A stretch of 64,000 bases of DNA, from positions 525,926 through 589,925 of the forward strand of contig NZ_JARXVG010000002.1 in the NCBI RefSeq assembly GCF_029892485.1, given 5' to 3'. A program made the position numbers and the translations under genes. Shown here one piece after another: positions 27,843 through 38,210 of the stretch. The DNA is from Variovorax boronicumulans (lineage in GTDB: Bacteria > Pseudomonadota > Gammaproteobacteria > Burkholderiales > Burkholderiaceae_C). Position 1 is the stretch's first letter; each line of letters starts with the position of its first letter. The notes under the pieces were generated by a model, which saw only the letters and a program-made list of their open reading frames with translations, ran no database searches and was not told the origin of the DNA.

Positions 27843-28817
27843 ATGAAACTCGGCCACATCGCCGCCGCCTGCCTTTCGCTCGCCTTGGGCACTTCTGCCA
27901 TCGCACAACAACCGACGGTGCTGAAGATCGGCTACGCGACCTCCAAGGAGTCGCACTATGGCGTGGGTTCCACGGTGTTCTGCGACGAGGTCGAGAAGGG
28001 CACGCAAGGCCGCTTCAAGTGCCAGCATTTCGCCAACTCGGCACTGGGCGGCGAGCGCGAGCAGATCGAGGCCATCCAGCTGGGCACGCAGGACCTGGTG
28101 AACACCTCGACCGGCCCGGTGGGCAACTTCGTGCCCGAGGTCAAGATCGTCGACATCCCCTTCCTCTTTCGCGACTACGACCATGCGCGCAAGGTGATGG
28201 ACGGCCCCATCGGCCAGGACATCCTCACCAAGTTCCCGAGCAAGGGCATCATCGCGCTGGCCTGGACGGAGAACGGCTTCCGCCACATGACGAACAGCAA
28301 GCGCGACATCGTCAAGCCCAGCGATGCGGCGGGCCTGAAGATGCGCACGATGGAAAACAAGGTGCACATGGACGGCTACCGCACCTTCGGCATCCTGCCG
28401 ACGCCGATGGCCTTCCCCGAACTCTTCGGCGCGCTGCAGCAGGGCACGGTCGACGGGCAGGAGAACCCGATTCCGGTGATCCTGGCGTCCAAGTTCTCGC
28501 AGGTGCAGAAGCACTTGTCGCTCACGGGACACGTGTACTCGCCCGCCCTGCTGCTGCTCTCGCCGAAGGTGTGGAACAAGCTGTCGGATGCCGACAAGAA
28601 GGTCTTCGTCGATGCGGCCAGGAAGGCGGCGGTGGCCCAGCGCAAGAAGGTCAACGACGACGAGAACAACGGCATCGCCCAGCTCGAGAAGGACGGCATG
28701 AAGGTCACCAAGGTCGTGGACGGCGCCGCCTTCCGTGAAGCGCTGAAGCCGGCCTATGCGGGCTACGCCAAGGAGTTCGGCGCGGACAACATCAAGAAGA
28801 TCACGGACGTCCAGTAA
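27843..28817 (+). CDS. dctP: TRAP transporter solute-binding subunit (DctP family)
   Basis: Periplasmic receptor that hands substrate to the DctQM membrane complex. Signal peptide MKLGHIAAACLSLALGTSAIAQQ; mature part begins VLKIGYAT. Family blocks: GQRFKCQHFANSALGGEREQIEAIQLGTQD, PFLFRDYDHARKVMDG, GLKMRTMENKVHMDGYRTFGILPTPMAFPELFGALQQGTVDGQENP. The Arg in LKMRTMEN is the conserved carboxylate-binding residue, so an organic acid is the likely ligand. Two Cys (FCDEV, FKCQH) may form a disulfide. 324 residues. First gene of a dctP-dctQ-dctM operon. Confidence 0.94.
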   Translation: MKLGHIAAACLSLALGTSAIAQQPTVLKIGYATSKESHYGVGSTVFCDEVEKGTQGRFKCQHFANSALGGEREQIEAIQLGTQDLVNTSTGPVGNFVPEVKIVDIPFLFRDYDHARKVMDGPIGQDILTKFPSKGIIALAWTENGFRHMTNSKRDIVKPSDAAGLKMRTMENKVHMDGYRTFGILPTPMAFPELFGALQQGTVDGQENPIPVILASKFSQVQKHLSLTGHVYSPALLLLSPKVWNKLSDADKKVFVDAARKAAVAQRKKVNDDENNGIAQLEKDGMKVTKVVDGAAFREALKPAYAGYAKEFGADNIKKITDVQ

Positions 28818-28846
28818 GCCTCGCGCGCCAGACTCTTCTGACGATC

Positions 28847-28885
28847 GCGCCCGGCCCGCTTCATTGCGCCGGGCGCTTCGCTTTT
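28847..28885 (+). terminator. terminator-like hairpin between dctP and dctQ
   Basis: Arms GCGCCCGGC (28847-28855) and GCCGGGCGC (28868-28876) pair perfectly around a 12-base loop and are followed by TTCGCTTTTT. Between the receptor gene and the permease genes, such a hairpin would let most transcripts end after dctP, giving more receptor than membrane subunits, which is a common arrangement. Confidence 0.6.
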
Positions 28886-28918
28886 TCCAAGACCCGAGAC
28901 CGAGATCGAGAACAACAA

Positions 28919-29431
28919 GTGCAAGCCTTCGAGCGCTATTTCCTCGCCGCCAACCGCTGGGCGCTGATTTTTCTGCTGGCCGCCATGTCGGTCATCATCT
29001 TCACCAACGTCGTCATGCGCTACACCACGAGCAACTCGCTCGAATGGGCCGAAGAGGTGTCGCGCCACATGATGATCTGGCTCACCTTCCTGGGCGCCGG
29101 GCCGGTGCTGCGCTACGGCGGCCACATTGCGGTGGAGAACCTGCAGGACGCACTGCCGCGCGCCGGCGCCATCGCGGTGCGCGCCTTCGTCGCTGCGCTG
29201 CTGTTCGCCTTCTTCGGCTTCATGGTCTGGTACGGATGGCTCTACATGCAGCGCACGATGTTCCAGCTCACGGCCGTCACGCAGATTCCGTTCGCCTACA
29301 TCTACAGCGCGATGCTGTTCGGCGGCGTGCTGTTGGTCGTGCACTGGCTGCTGGTGGTGCGGGGCTATGTGATGCGGCGCGAGTTCGCATCCGACGCCCA
29401 CTTCGACGCCAACGCCTCGGCGTCGCTGTAA
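28919..29431 (+). CDS. dctQ: TRAP transporter small permease (DctQ family)
   Basis: Inner-membrane subunit with four helices. Blocks: WALIFLLAAMSVIIFTNVVMRY (helix 1; landmark NVVMRY), SLEWAEEVSRHMMIWLTFLGAG, LRYGGHIAVENL, and QIPFAYIYSAMLFGG. GTG start at 28919; no strong ribosome site, but the start gives the normal N-terminus (QAFERYFLAANRW). 170 residues. Eleven bases separate it from dctM. Confidence 0.92.
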   Translation: MQAFERYFLAANRWALIFLLAAMSVIIFTNVVMRYTTSNSLEWAEEVSRHMMIWLTFLGAGPVLRYGGHIAVENLQDALPRAGAIAVRAFVAALLFAFFGFMVWYGWLYMQRTMFQLTAVTQIPFAYIYSAMLFGGVLLVVHWLLVVRGYVMRREFASDAHFDANASASL

Positions 29432-29442
29432 GGAGAACGACC

Positions 29443-30735
29443 ATGGATGCCAGCATCGTTCTCATCGTCTCGGCCTGCATTTTCCTGGCCATCGGCGTGC
29501 CCGTGGCCTTCGCGCTCGGGCTCTCGACCGTCACCACGCTCATCCTTGCGGAGAACTATCCGCTGATGGTGCTGCTGAAGGAAACCTTCACCGGCATCGA
29601 CAGCTTTCCGCTGATGGCCGTGCCCTTCTTCATCCTCGCGGCCGAACTCATGAGCGGCGGCTCGCTCACCGAGGTGCTGTTGCGCTTCGCGGGCCAGTTC
29701 GTCGGCCACCGGCGCGGCGGCCTGGGCTACACCAACGTGGTGTCGCTCACCTTCTTCTCGGGCATCTCGGGCTCGGCGCTGGCCGATGCGGCGGGCCCCG
29801 GGTCGATGCTCATCAAGATGATGGACAAGGCCGGCTACGACCGCTCGTACGCGGCGGCGCTCACGGCCTCCACGGCGATCGTGGGGCCGATCATTCCGCC
29901 CTCGATCATCATGATCATCTACGCGCTGCAGGACGAGAGCGTGTCGGTGGGCACGCTGTTCGCGGCCGGTATTTTTCCGGGCATCCTGATCGCGGTGGCG
30001 ATGTGCGTGGTGAACTTCTATGTCTCGAAGAAGCGCAACTACAAGGGCGACGGCCAGACGCCGCCGCTGCGCGAGATTCTCATCACCACCTGGAAGGCGA
30101 TTCCCGCCATCCTCCTGCCGGTGGTGATCCTCGGCGGCATGCGCGCCGGCTGGTTCACGCCGACCGAGGCGTCGGTGGTGGCTGTGTTCTATGCGCTGGT
30201 GTGCGGCAAGTTCGTCTACCGCACGCTCGAGTGGAAGATGCTGCCCGACATCCTCTCGCGCTCGGCCCTGCTGTCGGCCTCGGTGCTGATCATCATCGGC
30301 CTGTCGGCCTCGTTCGCGTGGGTGCTGACCATCGAGGGCATTCCGCAGCAGATGGCCGAGTGGCTCATCAGCATGAACCTCTCGCCGTGGATGTTCCTCA
30401 TCATCGTCAACGTGTTCCTGCTCTTGTTCGGCATCTTCATCGAGCCGCTGCCGGGCGTGATGGTGCTGGCGCCCATCCTCGCGCCGGTGGCGATCAAGCT
30501 GGGCGTCGACCCGGTGCACTTCGCGATGATCGTGATCTTCAACCTCACGCTGGGCATGATCACGCCGCCGGTGGGCGGCCTCTTGTTCGTGACCTGCAAC
30601 GTGTCGAAGGTGCCGATGTCGGCGCTGGTGAAGGAGCTGGTGCCGTTCCTGTGGGCGCACGGCGCGGTGCTGATGATCCTGACCTTCGTGCCGGCGCTGA
30701 GCACCTGGCTGCCGCGGGCGCTCGGGTTCAAGTAG
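29443..30735 (+). CDS. dctM: TRAP transporter large permease (DctM family)
   Basis: Inner-membrane subunit that carries the sodium-driven transport step, 430 residues with about twelve helices. Landmarks: PVAFALGLSTV, PLMAVPFFILAAELMSGGSL, GISGSALADAAGPGS, GPIIPPSIIMIIYAL, NLTLGMITPPVGGLLFVTCNVSKV. The ATG at 29443 follows AAGGAGAACGACC, a near-perfect ribosome site; longer upstream frames over dctP/dctQ are noise. It ends the TRAP operon. Confidence 0.95.
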   Translation: MDASIVLIVSACIFLAIGVPVAFALGLSTVTTLILAENYPLMVLLKETFTGIDSFPLMAVPFFILAAELMSGGSLTEVLLRFAGQFVGHRRGGLGYTNVVSLTFFSGISGSALADAAGPGSMLIKMMDKAGYDRSYAAALTASTAIVGPIIPPSIIMIIYALQDESVSVGTLFAAGIFPGILIAVAMCVVNFYVSKKRNYKGDGQTPPLREILITTWKAIPAILLPVVILGGMRAGWFTPTEASVVAVFYALVCGKFVYRTLEWKMLPDILSRSALLSASVLIIIGLSASFAWVLTIEGIPQQMAEWLISMNLSPWMFLIIVNVFLLLFGIFIEPLPGVMVLAPILAPVAIKLGVDPVHFAMIVIFNLTLGMITPPVGGLLFVTCNVSKVPMSALVKELVPFLWAHGAVLMILTFVPALSTWLPRALGFK

Positions 30736-30810
30736 CGGGGCCCGCCCTCCACTGCGGGTTCGCTGCCAGAATCGCCCAACGCCAACAACCGACACAGAGG
30801 GAAACCGCAC

Positions 30811-31317
30811 ATGAACCGACTCCGACTCGCCACGGGCCTGCTCGCCGCAGGACTGCTGTCCACGGCCGCGCTGGCCGCCACGCCGGCAGCATCGCCACCG
30901 GCGCCCGCCGCATCGGCGGCGGCAGCTTCGGCCCCGGCACCGGCACCAGCCGCCGCTCCCGCACCGGCGCCCGGCACGGGCATCGCCGAAGTCGAGACCG
31001 CCGTGCGTGCCTGGGCCGCGGCCTGGTCCGCGCGCGACGTGGAGCGCTACCTCGCGGCCTATGCCCCCGACTTCACGCCCGCCAGGAAGCAGGACAAGAA
31101 GCGCTGGGAAGCCGAGCGACGCACCCGCATCACGGGCAAGTCGAAGATCGGCGTGACCGTGGACGACCTGGTCATCAGCGTCAATGGCCAGACCGCCAGC
31201 GCCCGCTTCAAGCAGATCTACAGCGCCGACAAGCTCAACAGCACCGACCGCAAGACGCTGGAACTGCAGCGCGTCGACGGCAAGTGGCTGATCCGTAAGG
31301 AAAGCATCGGGGGCTGA
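30811..31317 (+). CDS. secreted NTF2-like (Cds6/LdpA C-terminal-type) protein
   Basis: Signal peptide MNRLRLATGLLAAGLLSTAALAA, then an Ala/Pro-rich linker of about 45 residues, then one NTF2-like domain (about 60-168): VETAVRAWAAAWSARDVERYLAAYAPDF and VDGKWLIRKESIG close it. This domain is best known as the C-terminal part of some L,D-transpeptidases and related cell-wall proteins in Betaproteobacteria, but no catalytic YkuD domain is present here. Function unknown. 168 residues, ribosome site AGAGGGAAACCGCAC. Stands 75 bases after dctM and may share its transcript. Confidence 0.75.
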   Translation: MNRLRLATGLLAAGLLSTAALAATPAASPPAPAASAAAASAPAPAPAAAPAPAPGTGIAEVETAVRAWAAAWSARDVERYLAAYAPDFTPARKQDKKRWEAERRTRITGKSKIGVTVDDLVISVNGQTASARFKQIYSADKLNSTDRKTLELQRVDGKWLIRKESIGG

Positions 31318-31448
31318 GGACCTGAAGATTTGACTGTCGTCCTGGAAATCGGCGGTGACTTGTTGGCCCTGTAAGCCAAACAGGTTCATGAAGATGTCAC
31401 CGCTTGCAACGATGCTGCAGCCTTCGATCTCCGAAAGCTGTGGCCGCC

Positions 31449-32000
31449 ATGTTTCCTACCAAGACCGACAAGGCACGCGACGAACTCCAGGGCGGGCAGC
31501 GCACGCTCAGCCAGCGTGAACGCGCGCTGCTGCTGATGGCCGACGGCCGGCGCTCGCTGACCGACTTCAGCCCGCTCTTCGCGAACCGCATCGAGGCGGA
31601 ACGGGCGATCCAGGCGCTGGTGAGCAAAGGCTATCTGCAGGATGCACGGGCGGTTGCCGCTGCGACGGCGCAGGCCGCAGTGATCGCACCGCCCACGCCA
31701 ATGCCCGCGGCCGACCCGATCCGCATCGCCACCTCGACCGACACCTTCGACGGCAAGCGATCGCTGGCCACCACGCGGATGTTCCTGTTCGACATCTGCG
31801 AGCGCATGTTCGTGCGGCGCGACCCCAAGTTCGCCCTGCAGATGCGTGATGCCCTGCGCGAGGCCCGCGACCGCGAGGCGATGCTGACCATCGCCGCGCT
31901 GATGCTCAGTGAAATCGAAAAAACGGCCGGGGCGGAGCGGGCCGAATCGCTGCGCGAGCGCATCGAGCGGTTGCTGCCGCCGGCAGAAGTGGTGCATTGA
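31449..32000 (+). CDS. hypothetical protein with a winged-helix-like N-terminal half
   Basis: 183 residues, not recognised. Residues 17-60 (RTLSQRERALLLMADGRRSLTDFSPLF, then EAERAIQALVSKGYLQ) look like a small winged-helix module of the kind found in response-regulator-like and DUF-type proteins. An Ala/Pro linker follows, and a helical C-terminal region (ICERMFVRRDPKFALQMRDALREARDREAML) ends it. The ATG at 31449 lacks a clear ribosome site; a TTG at 31404 is in frame. No signal peptide, so probably cytoplasmic. The codon pattern is like that of the neighbouring genes. Confidence 0.65.
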   Translation: MFPTKTDKARDELQGGQRTLSQRERALLLMADGRRSLTDFSPLFANRIEAERAIQALVSKGYLQDARAVAAATAQAAVIAPPTPMPAADPIRIATSTDTFDGKRSLATTRMFLFDICERMFVRRDPKFALQMRDALREARDREAMLTIAALMLSEIEKTAGAERAESLRERIERLLPPAEVVH

Positions 32001-32134
32001 AGTCGCATCTGCGGCATCTCCCGGACACCGCGACGATTCGATCAGATTTTTCTGGATCTGATTTCCACTCTCTCGGGTGGACCATCATCCCCATGGCACA
32101 TTCCAGACGGTCTTTGAATATCTCGCGGTATCGG

Positions 32135-32311
32135 TCAATTGTTCGAGACATCGGCCTGGTTCATTTGATCGCGCATGTCCTGCGCGCGAATTCCACTCCC
32201 GTTTGGGTCCACGGGTTTGGCATTTCCATTCAGATCATGTTTGAAGAAATGCAGAACCGCCTCGACGTCTCCGGCAATGATCGCCGGCGCAATGGCTGCA
32301 AAACTTGGCAT
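32135..32311 (-). pseudogene. small or decayed ORF after the H-NS-like gene
   Basis: An ATG-initiated 58-codon frame (starts MPSFAAIAPAIIAGDVEAVL, ankyrin-repeat-like spacing AGDVEAV) begins ten bases after the H-NS-like stop on the same strand. It stops at 32135. A second frame from 32151 (starts MSRTIDRYREIFKDRLECAM) overlaps its end and reads like protein for about 35 codons. This could be one small gene broken by a frameshift, two small genes, or chance in an A/T-richer patch. The rest of 32001-32320 shows nothing else. Confidence 0.3.
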
Positions 32312-32320
32312 TGAATGCCA

Positions 32321-32749
32321 TCAGCCGTTATTGACCCGATCACCGCCTGCGGCGAGCTTTTCGTAGGCCTTGCTCTTGTCTGGCGCGCCTTCGAGCGCGG
32401 CAATGAGCCATGGCGGTTGCCGGCCCTTTGTTCCGCCCGTCCAGGTCGCGCTGGAATTGGGATCCTTGTAGACGGTGCCCTTCACATAGGCCTTGGCTTC
32501 CAATGCGCGGCTGCCATTGGGTGAACGGGTGCGCTTTGCTTCCGATTTGTCGTAGGGGTCCAGCGCGGATTTGCCCTCCGCAATACTGAAGCCGGCTGCT
32601 TCGAGTTTCTTCGCATAAGCATCGGCCAGCACCTTCAATTCTTCTCCGCGCTTGGCCTGCAATGCCAGTTCCAGTTCGGCGCGTTCATCGTCCATTTCCT
32701 GGATGCGCTTCTGGATATCTGCGAAGCTCATATTTCTGGCAACTGTCAT
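32321..32749 (-). CDS. H-NS-family DNA-binding protein
   Basis: Nucleoid-associated silencer type. The N-terminal oligomerisation helix is coiled coil (FADIQKRIQEMDDERAELELALQAKRGEELKVL), a lysine/arginine linker follows, and the C-terminal domain has the H-NS/Bv3F signature: YKDPNSSATWTGGTKGRQPPWL, in which GRQPPWL is the minor-groove loop. Start at 32749 has an AAGGA site; an ATG six codons later (32731) is possible. 142 residues. It lies in an A/T-richer patch and is divergent from the glycine riboswitch. Many Burkholderiales carry several such paralogues; this one may act on horizontally acquired DNA. Confidence 0.88.
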   Translation of the reverse strand: MTVARNMSFADIQKRIQEMDDERAELELALQAKRGEELKVLADAYAKKLEAAGFSIAEGKSALDPYDKSEAKRTRSPNGSRALEAKAYVKGTVYKDPNSSATWTGGTKGRQPPWLIAALEGAPDKSKAYEKLAAGGDRVNNG

Positions 32750-32930
32750 TCTTTGCGTTCCTTGGAGGATGTGTTGGTGTGCCCAACATGCTAGTGCCAA
32801 AAGAAGCGGCTCACGAGACGGAATCATCCGAGCCTGGTTCGGTTTTTGCCGCCCCCGTTCCGATGACCAAAATCCCGCGCCGACGCCTTGGGTTCCGAAG
32901 TCGTGCGATTCGTCCACTACACTCAGCGGG

Positions 32931-33130
32931 GTCAGGAGAGAGCCCCGCGCGACGGGGCCGCCGAAGGCGCAGGGGATTCCCGAACGCTCAGGCAAAAGGA
33001 CTGACAAGGCGCCGGTTCCCACCGGCGTTTCCTTGCTGGAGAGAGGCCGTTGCATGCGCGCATTGCACCGGCCCACCGAAGGAGCAAACCCCGATCGTGG
33101 GGCGAATCTCTCAGGTAAAGCGGACAGCAG
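32931..33130 (+). promoter_or_regulatory. tandem glycine riboswitch
   Basis: Two glycine aptamers upstream of gcvT. Aptamer 1: P1 arms GTCAG (32931) and CTGAC (33001) enclose GAGAG, CCGAAGGCGCAGG and CGCTCAGGCAAAAGGA. Aptamer 2: P1 arms TTGCTG (33033) and CAGCAG (33125) enclose GAGAG, CCGAAGGAGCAAACC and CTCTCAGGTAAAGCGGA. The 27-base linker holds a perfect hairpin CGCCGG/CCGGCG (33010-33027). Glycine binding normally switches the gcv operon on. Downstream, AGGGG (33129) and CCCCT (33168) could pair next to the gcvT ribosome site, a possible translational switch (inference). Confidence 0.95.
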
Positions 33131-33187
33131 GGGTGGCCCGTGGCGTTGCAGCCATGGATTTCGACTGCCCCTTTGGAGTGCCTCCCG

Positions 33188-34360
33188 GTGACTTCTTCCG
33201 CTTCATCCGACACCCAACTTCTCAAGACGCCGCTGTACGACCTCCACGTGGAGCTCGGCGCCCGCATGGTGCCCTTCGCGGGCTACGCCATGCCGGTGCA
33301 ATACCCCGCCGGATTGATGGCCGAGCACAGGCACACGCGCGATGCAGCGGGCCTCTTCGACATCTCGCACATGGGCCAGCTGCGCCTCGTCGGCCCCGAC
33401 GCCGCCGCCGCCTTCGAGACCCTGATGCCCGTCGACGTGATCGACCTGCCCGCCGGCAAGCAGCGCTATGGCCTGCTGCTGAACGACGAGGGCGGCATCC
33501 TCGACGACCTGATGTTCTTCAATGAAGGCCACGGCTCGATCTTCGTGATCGTGAACGGCGCCTGCAAGGTGGCCGACATCGCGCACATCCAGCAGAAGAT
33601 CGGCGCGCGCTGCGAAGTCCAGCCCCTGCCCGACCACGCGCTGCTCGCGCTGCAGGGCCCGCAGGCTGCGGCCACGCTGGCGCGGCTGTCGCCCGGCGTC
33701 GAGCGCTTCGTGTTCATGACGGGCGGTGCGGTGCAGATCGGAGGCATCGCGGCCTTCGTCACGCGCAGCGGCTACACGGGTGAAGACGGTTTCGAGATCT
33801 CCGTGGCCGCCAAGGACGCCGACGCCCTCGCCCGCCTGCTGCTGGCCCAGCCCGAGGTCAAGCCCATCGGCCTGGGCGCCCGCAACTCGCTGCGGCTGGA
33901 AGCGGGCCTGTGCCTCTACGGCAACGACATCGACACCACCACCACGCCCGTCGAGGCCTCGCTCAACTGGGCGATGCAGAAGGTGCGCCGCACGGGCGGT
34001 GCGCGCGAAGGCGGCTTTCCGGGCGCGGCAAAGATCCTCGCTCAACTCACCGCCGCGACCGTCGGCGCAGCCGGCCACACCGACCACGTCACCTTGAAGC
34101 GCAAGCGCGTCGGCCTCGTCGCGTTGGAGCGCATTCCGGTGCGCGACGGCACGGCGCTGCAGTCTTTCGAAGGCCAGGACATCGGCATCGTCACCAGCGG
34201 CCTGCTCGGCCCGACGGCTGACCGCTGCGTCGCGATGGGCTACCTGGCCACCGCGTTCTCGGAACCCGGCACGCGCGTGCAGGCCATCGTGCGCGGCAAG
34301 CCGGTGCCGATGGAAGTCTCGACCATGCCTTTCGTGCCGACACGCTACTACCGAGGCTGA
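33188..34360 (+). CDS. gcvT: glycine cleavage system T protein (aminomethyltransferase)
   Basis: Transfers the methylene group from the H-protein-bound intermediate to tetrahydrofolate and releases ammonia. Blocks: LYDLHVELGARMVPFAGYAMPVQY, DISHMGQL, NDEGGILDDLMF, GEDGFEIS, GLGARNSLRLEAGLCLYGND and the late GYVAT-like GYLATAFSEPG. The GTG at 33188 is preceded by TTGGAG and gives a short N-terminus; an earlier start at 33140 would lie in the riboswitch expression platform. 390 residues versus about 364 in E. coli. First gene of gcvT-gcvH-gcvP. Confidence 0.95.
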   Translation: MTSSASSDTQLLKTPLYDLHVELGARMVPFAGYAMPVQYPAGLMAEHRHTRDAAGLFDISHMGQLRLVGPDAAAAFETLMPVDVIDLPAGKQRYGLLLNDEGGILDDLMFFNEGHGSIFVIVNGACKVADIAHIQQKIGARCEVQPLPDHALLALQGPQAAATLARLSPGVERFVFMTGGAVQIGGIAAFVTRSGYTGEDGFEISVAAKDADALARLLLAQPEVKPIGLGARNSLRLEAGLCLYGNDIDTTTTPVEASLNWAMQKVRRTGGAREGGFPGAAKILAQLTAATVGAAGHTDHVTLKRKRVGLVALERIPVRDGTALQSFEGQDIGIVTSGLLGPTADRCVAMGYLATAFSEPGTRVQAIVRGKPVPMEVSTMPFVPTRYYRG

Positions 34361-34424
34361 TCGCGGCTGACCGCGGCTAGGCTCTGCATCCCCTTATTCG
34401 ATTTTTTCCACGAGGAGTTTTCCC

Positions 34425-34796
34425 ATGAGCATCAAGTACACCAAGGACCATGAATGGGTGTCGGCCGAAGGCGGCGCAGCCACCGTCGGCATCACCGTGC
34501 ACGCGCAGGACGCGCTGGGCGACGTCGTGTTCGTCGACCTGCCCGAAGTCGGCAAGAGCTTCGCGCAGGGCGAAGTCGCCGGTGTCGTCGAATCGGTGAA
34601 GGCCGCGGCCGATGTGTTCATGCCCGTCTCGGGCGAGATCACCGAAGTCAACGAAGCGCTGCGCGCCGACCCCTCGCTCGCCAACAGCGATCCGCTGGCC
34701 AGCGGCTGGTTCTTCAAGGTCAAGCTGAGCGAACCCGCGCAGCTCGACGCGCTGCTCGACGCCGCCACCTACGACAAGTTCGCCGCCGAATCCTGA
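34425..34796 (+). CDS. gcvH: glycine cleavage system H protein (lipoyl carrier)
   Basis: Swinging-arm carrier shuttling the aminomethyl group between P, T and L proteins. 123 residues. The lipoylated lysine is Lys59 in GVVESVKAAADV, and the start MSIKYTKDHEWV is typical. The ribosome site is CGAGGAG. 64 bases after gcvT and 129 before gcvP. Confidence 0.97.
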   Translation: MSIKYTKDHEWVSAEGGAATVGITVHAQDALGDVVFVDLPEVGKSFAQGEVAGVVESVKAAADVFMPVSGEITEVNEALRADPSLANSDPLASGWFFKVKLSEPAQLDALLDAATYDKFAAES

Positions 34797-34925
34797 AAAT
34801 GTTTGCCCCTCGGCTTGCCACTTCGTGTGCTTCGCCATCCCCCATGGGGAAGGCGCGGCCCGCCTTGGGGCGGCCCGGCGGCGACCGCTGAGTCCTTCTT
34901 CTTTTCTACGCTGATCCATCACGCC
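34797..34925 (+). other. spacer between gcvH and gcvP, possible dispersed intergenic repeat
   Basis: 129 bases with no gene. The middle has a palindromic CCCCATGGGG and a GC-rich CCGCC-TTGG-GGCGG stem with flanking GGCCC/GGCCC words. The composition and the CTTGCCACTTCGTGTGCTTC opening resemble intergenic repeats I recall from Comamonadaceae genomes, but only one copy is in this window, so this cannot be confirmed here. Confidence 0.35.
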
Positions 34926-37835
<2,910 letters not shown>

Positions 37836-37848
37836 AGACCGGGGCGCG

Positions 37849-38097
37849 TCAGCCTTCGCGGCGGTACATCGCCCACTTCACGGTGAGGATGTCGGCGGCG
37901 ATCTTGGCCGCGTTGACGCCTGCATAGGCTTCGGAAGGATCGAATTCGAACGCCTCGTGGTAGCGCTTGACCTGCGCATAGTCGCGGTCGAAGGTCATCG
38001 GGCCCATCAGCTCGGCGGGGTTGATACCCGTGGGCAGCGCCAGGAATTTCTCGGGATCGGTGGCACTCTGGTAGAGGTCGACGCTCAGCAGGCTCAT
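37849..38097 (-). CDS. small conserved-looking hypothetical protein
   Basis: 82 residues, not recognised. Sequence MSLLSVDLYQSATDPEKFLA then LPTGINPAELMGPMTFDRDY and a helical C-terminus; no signal peptide or membrane helix. The ribosome site TCGAGGACACCCGT before ATG at 38097 is good. It is convergent with gcvP, ending 13 bases after the gcvP stop. The composition is that of a real soluble protein. A link to glycine metabolism would be only positional. Confidence 0.65.
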   Translation of the reverse strand: MSLLSVDLYQSATDPEKFLALPTGINPAELMGPMTFDRDYAQVKRYHEAFEFDPSEAYAGVNAAKIAADILTVKWAMYRREG

Positions 38098-38210
38098 ACG
38101 GGTGTCCTCGAAATTTTTGAAGGTCGAGCCATCATCTGCGGCATCTCCGCCGCCCGCAATCGGCCTGCGCCTACACGGCGCGCGGCTTCATCCTGCCCCC
38201 GGTCCCGACC

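Noticed and set aside
31997..32314. 105-codon plus-strand frame after the winged-helix-like gene
   Set aside because: No ribosome site, mixed composition, no recognisable fold; the minus-strand frames in the same patch read more like protein.
33140..33187. Longer gcvT start at 33140
   Set aside because: It would place coding sequence in the riboswitch expression platform; the GTG at 33188 has a ribosome site and the usual N-terminus.
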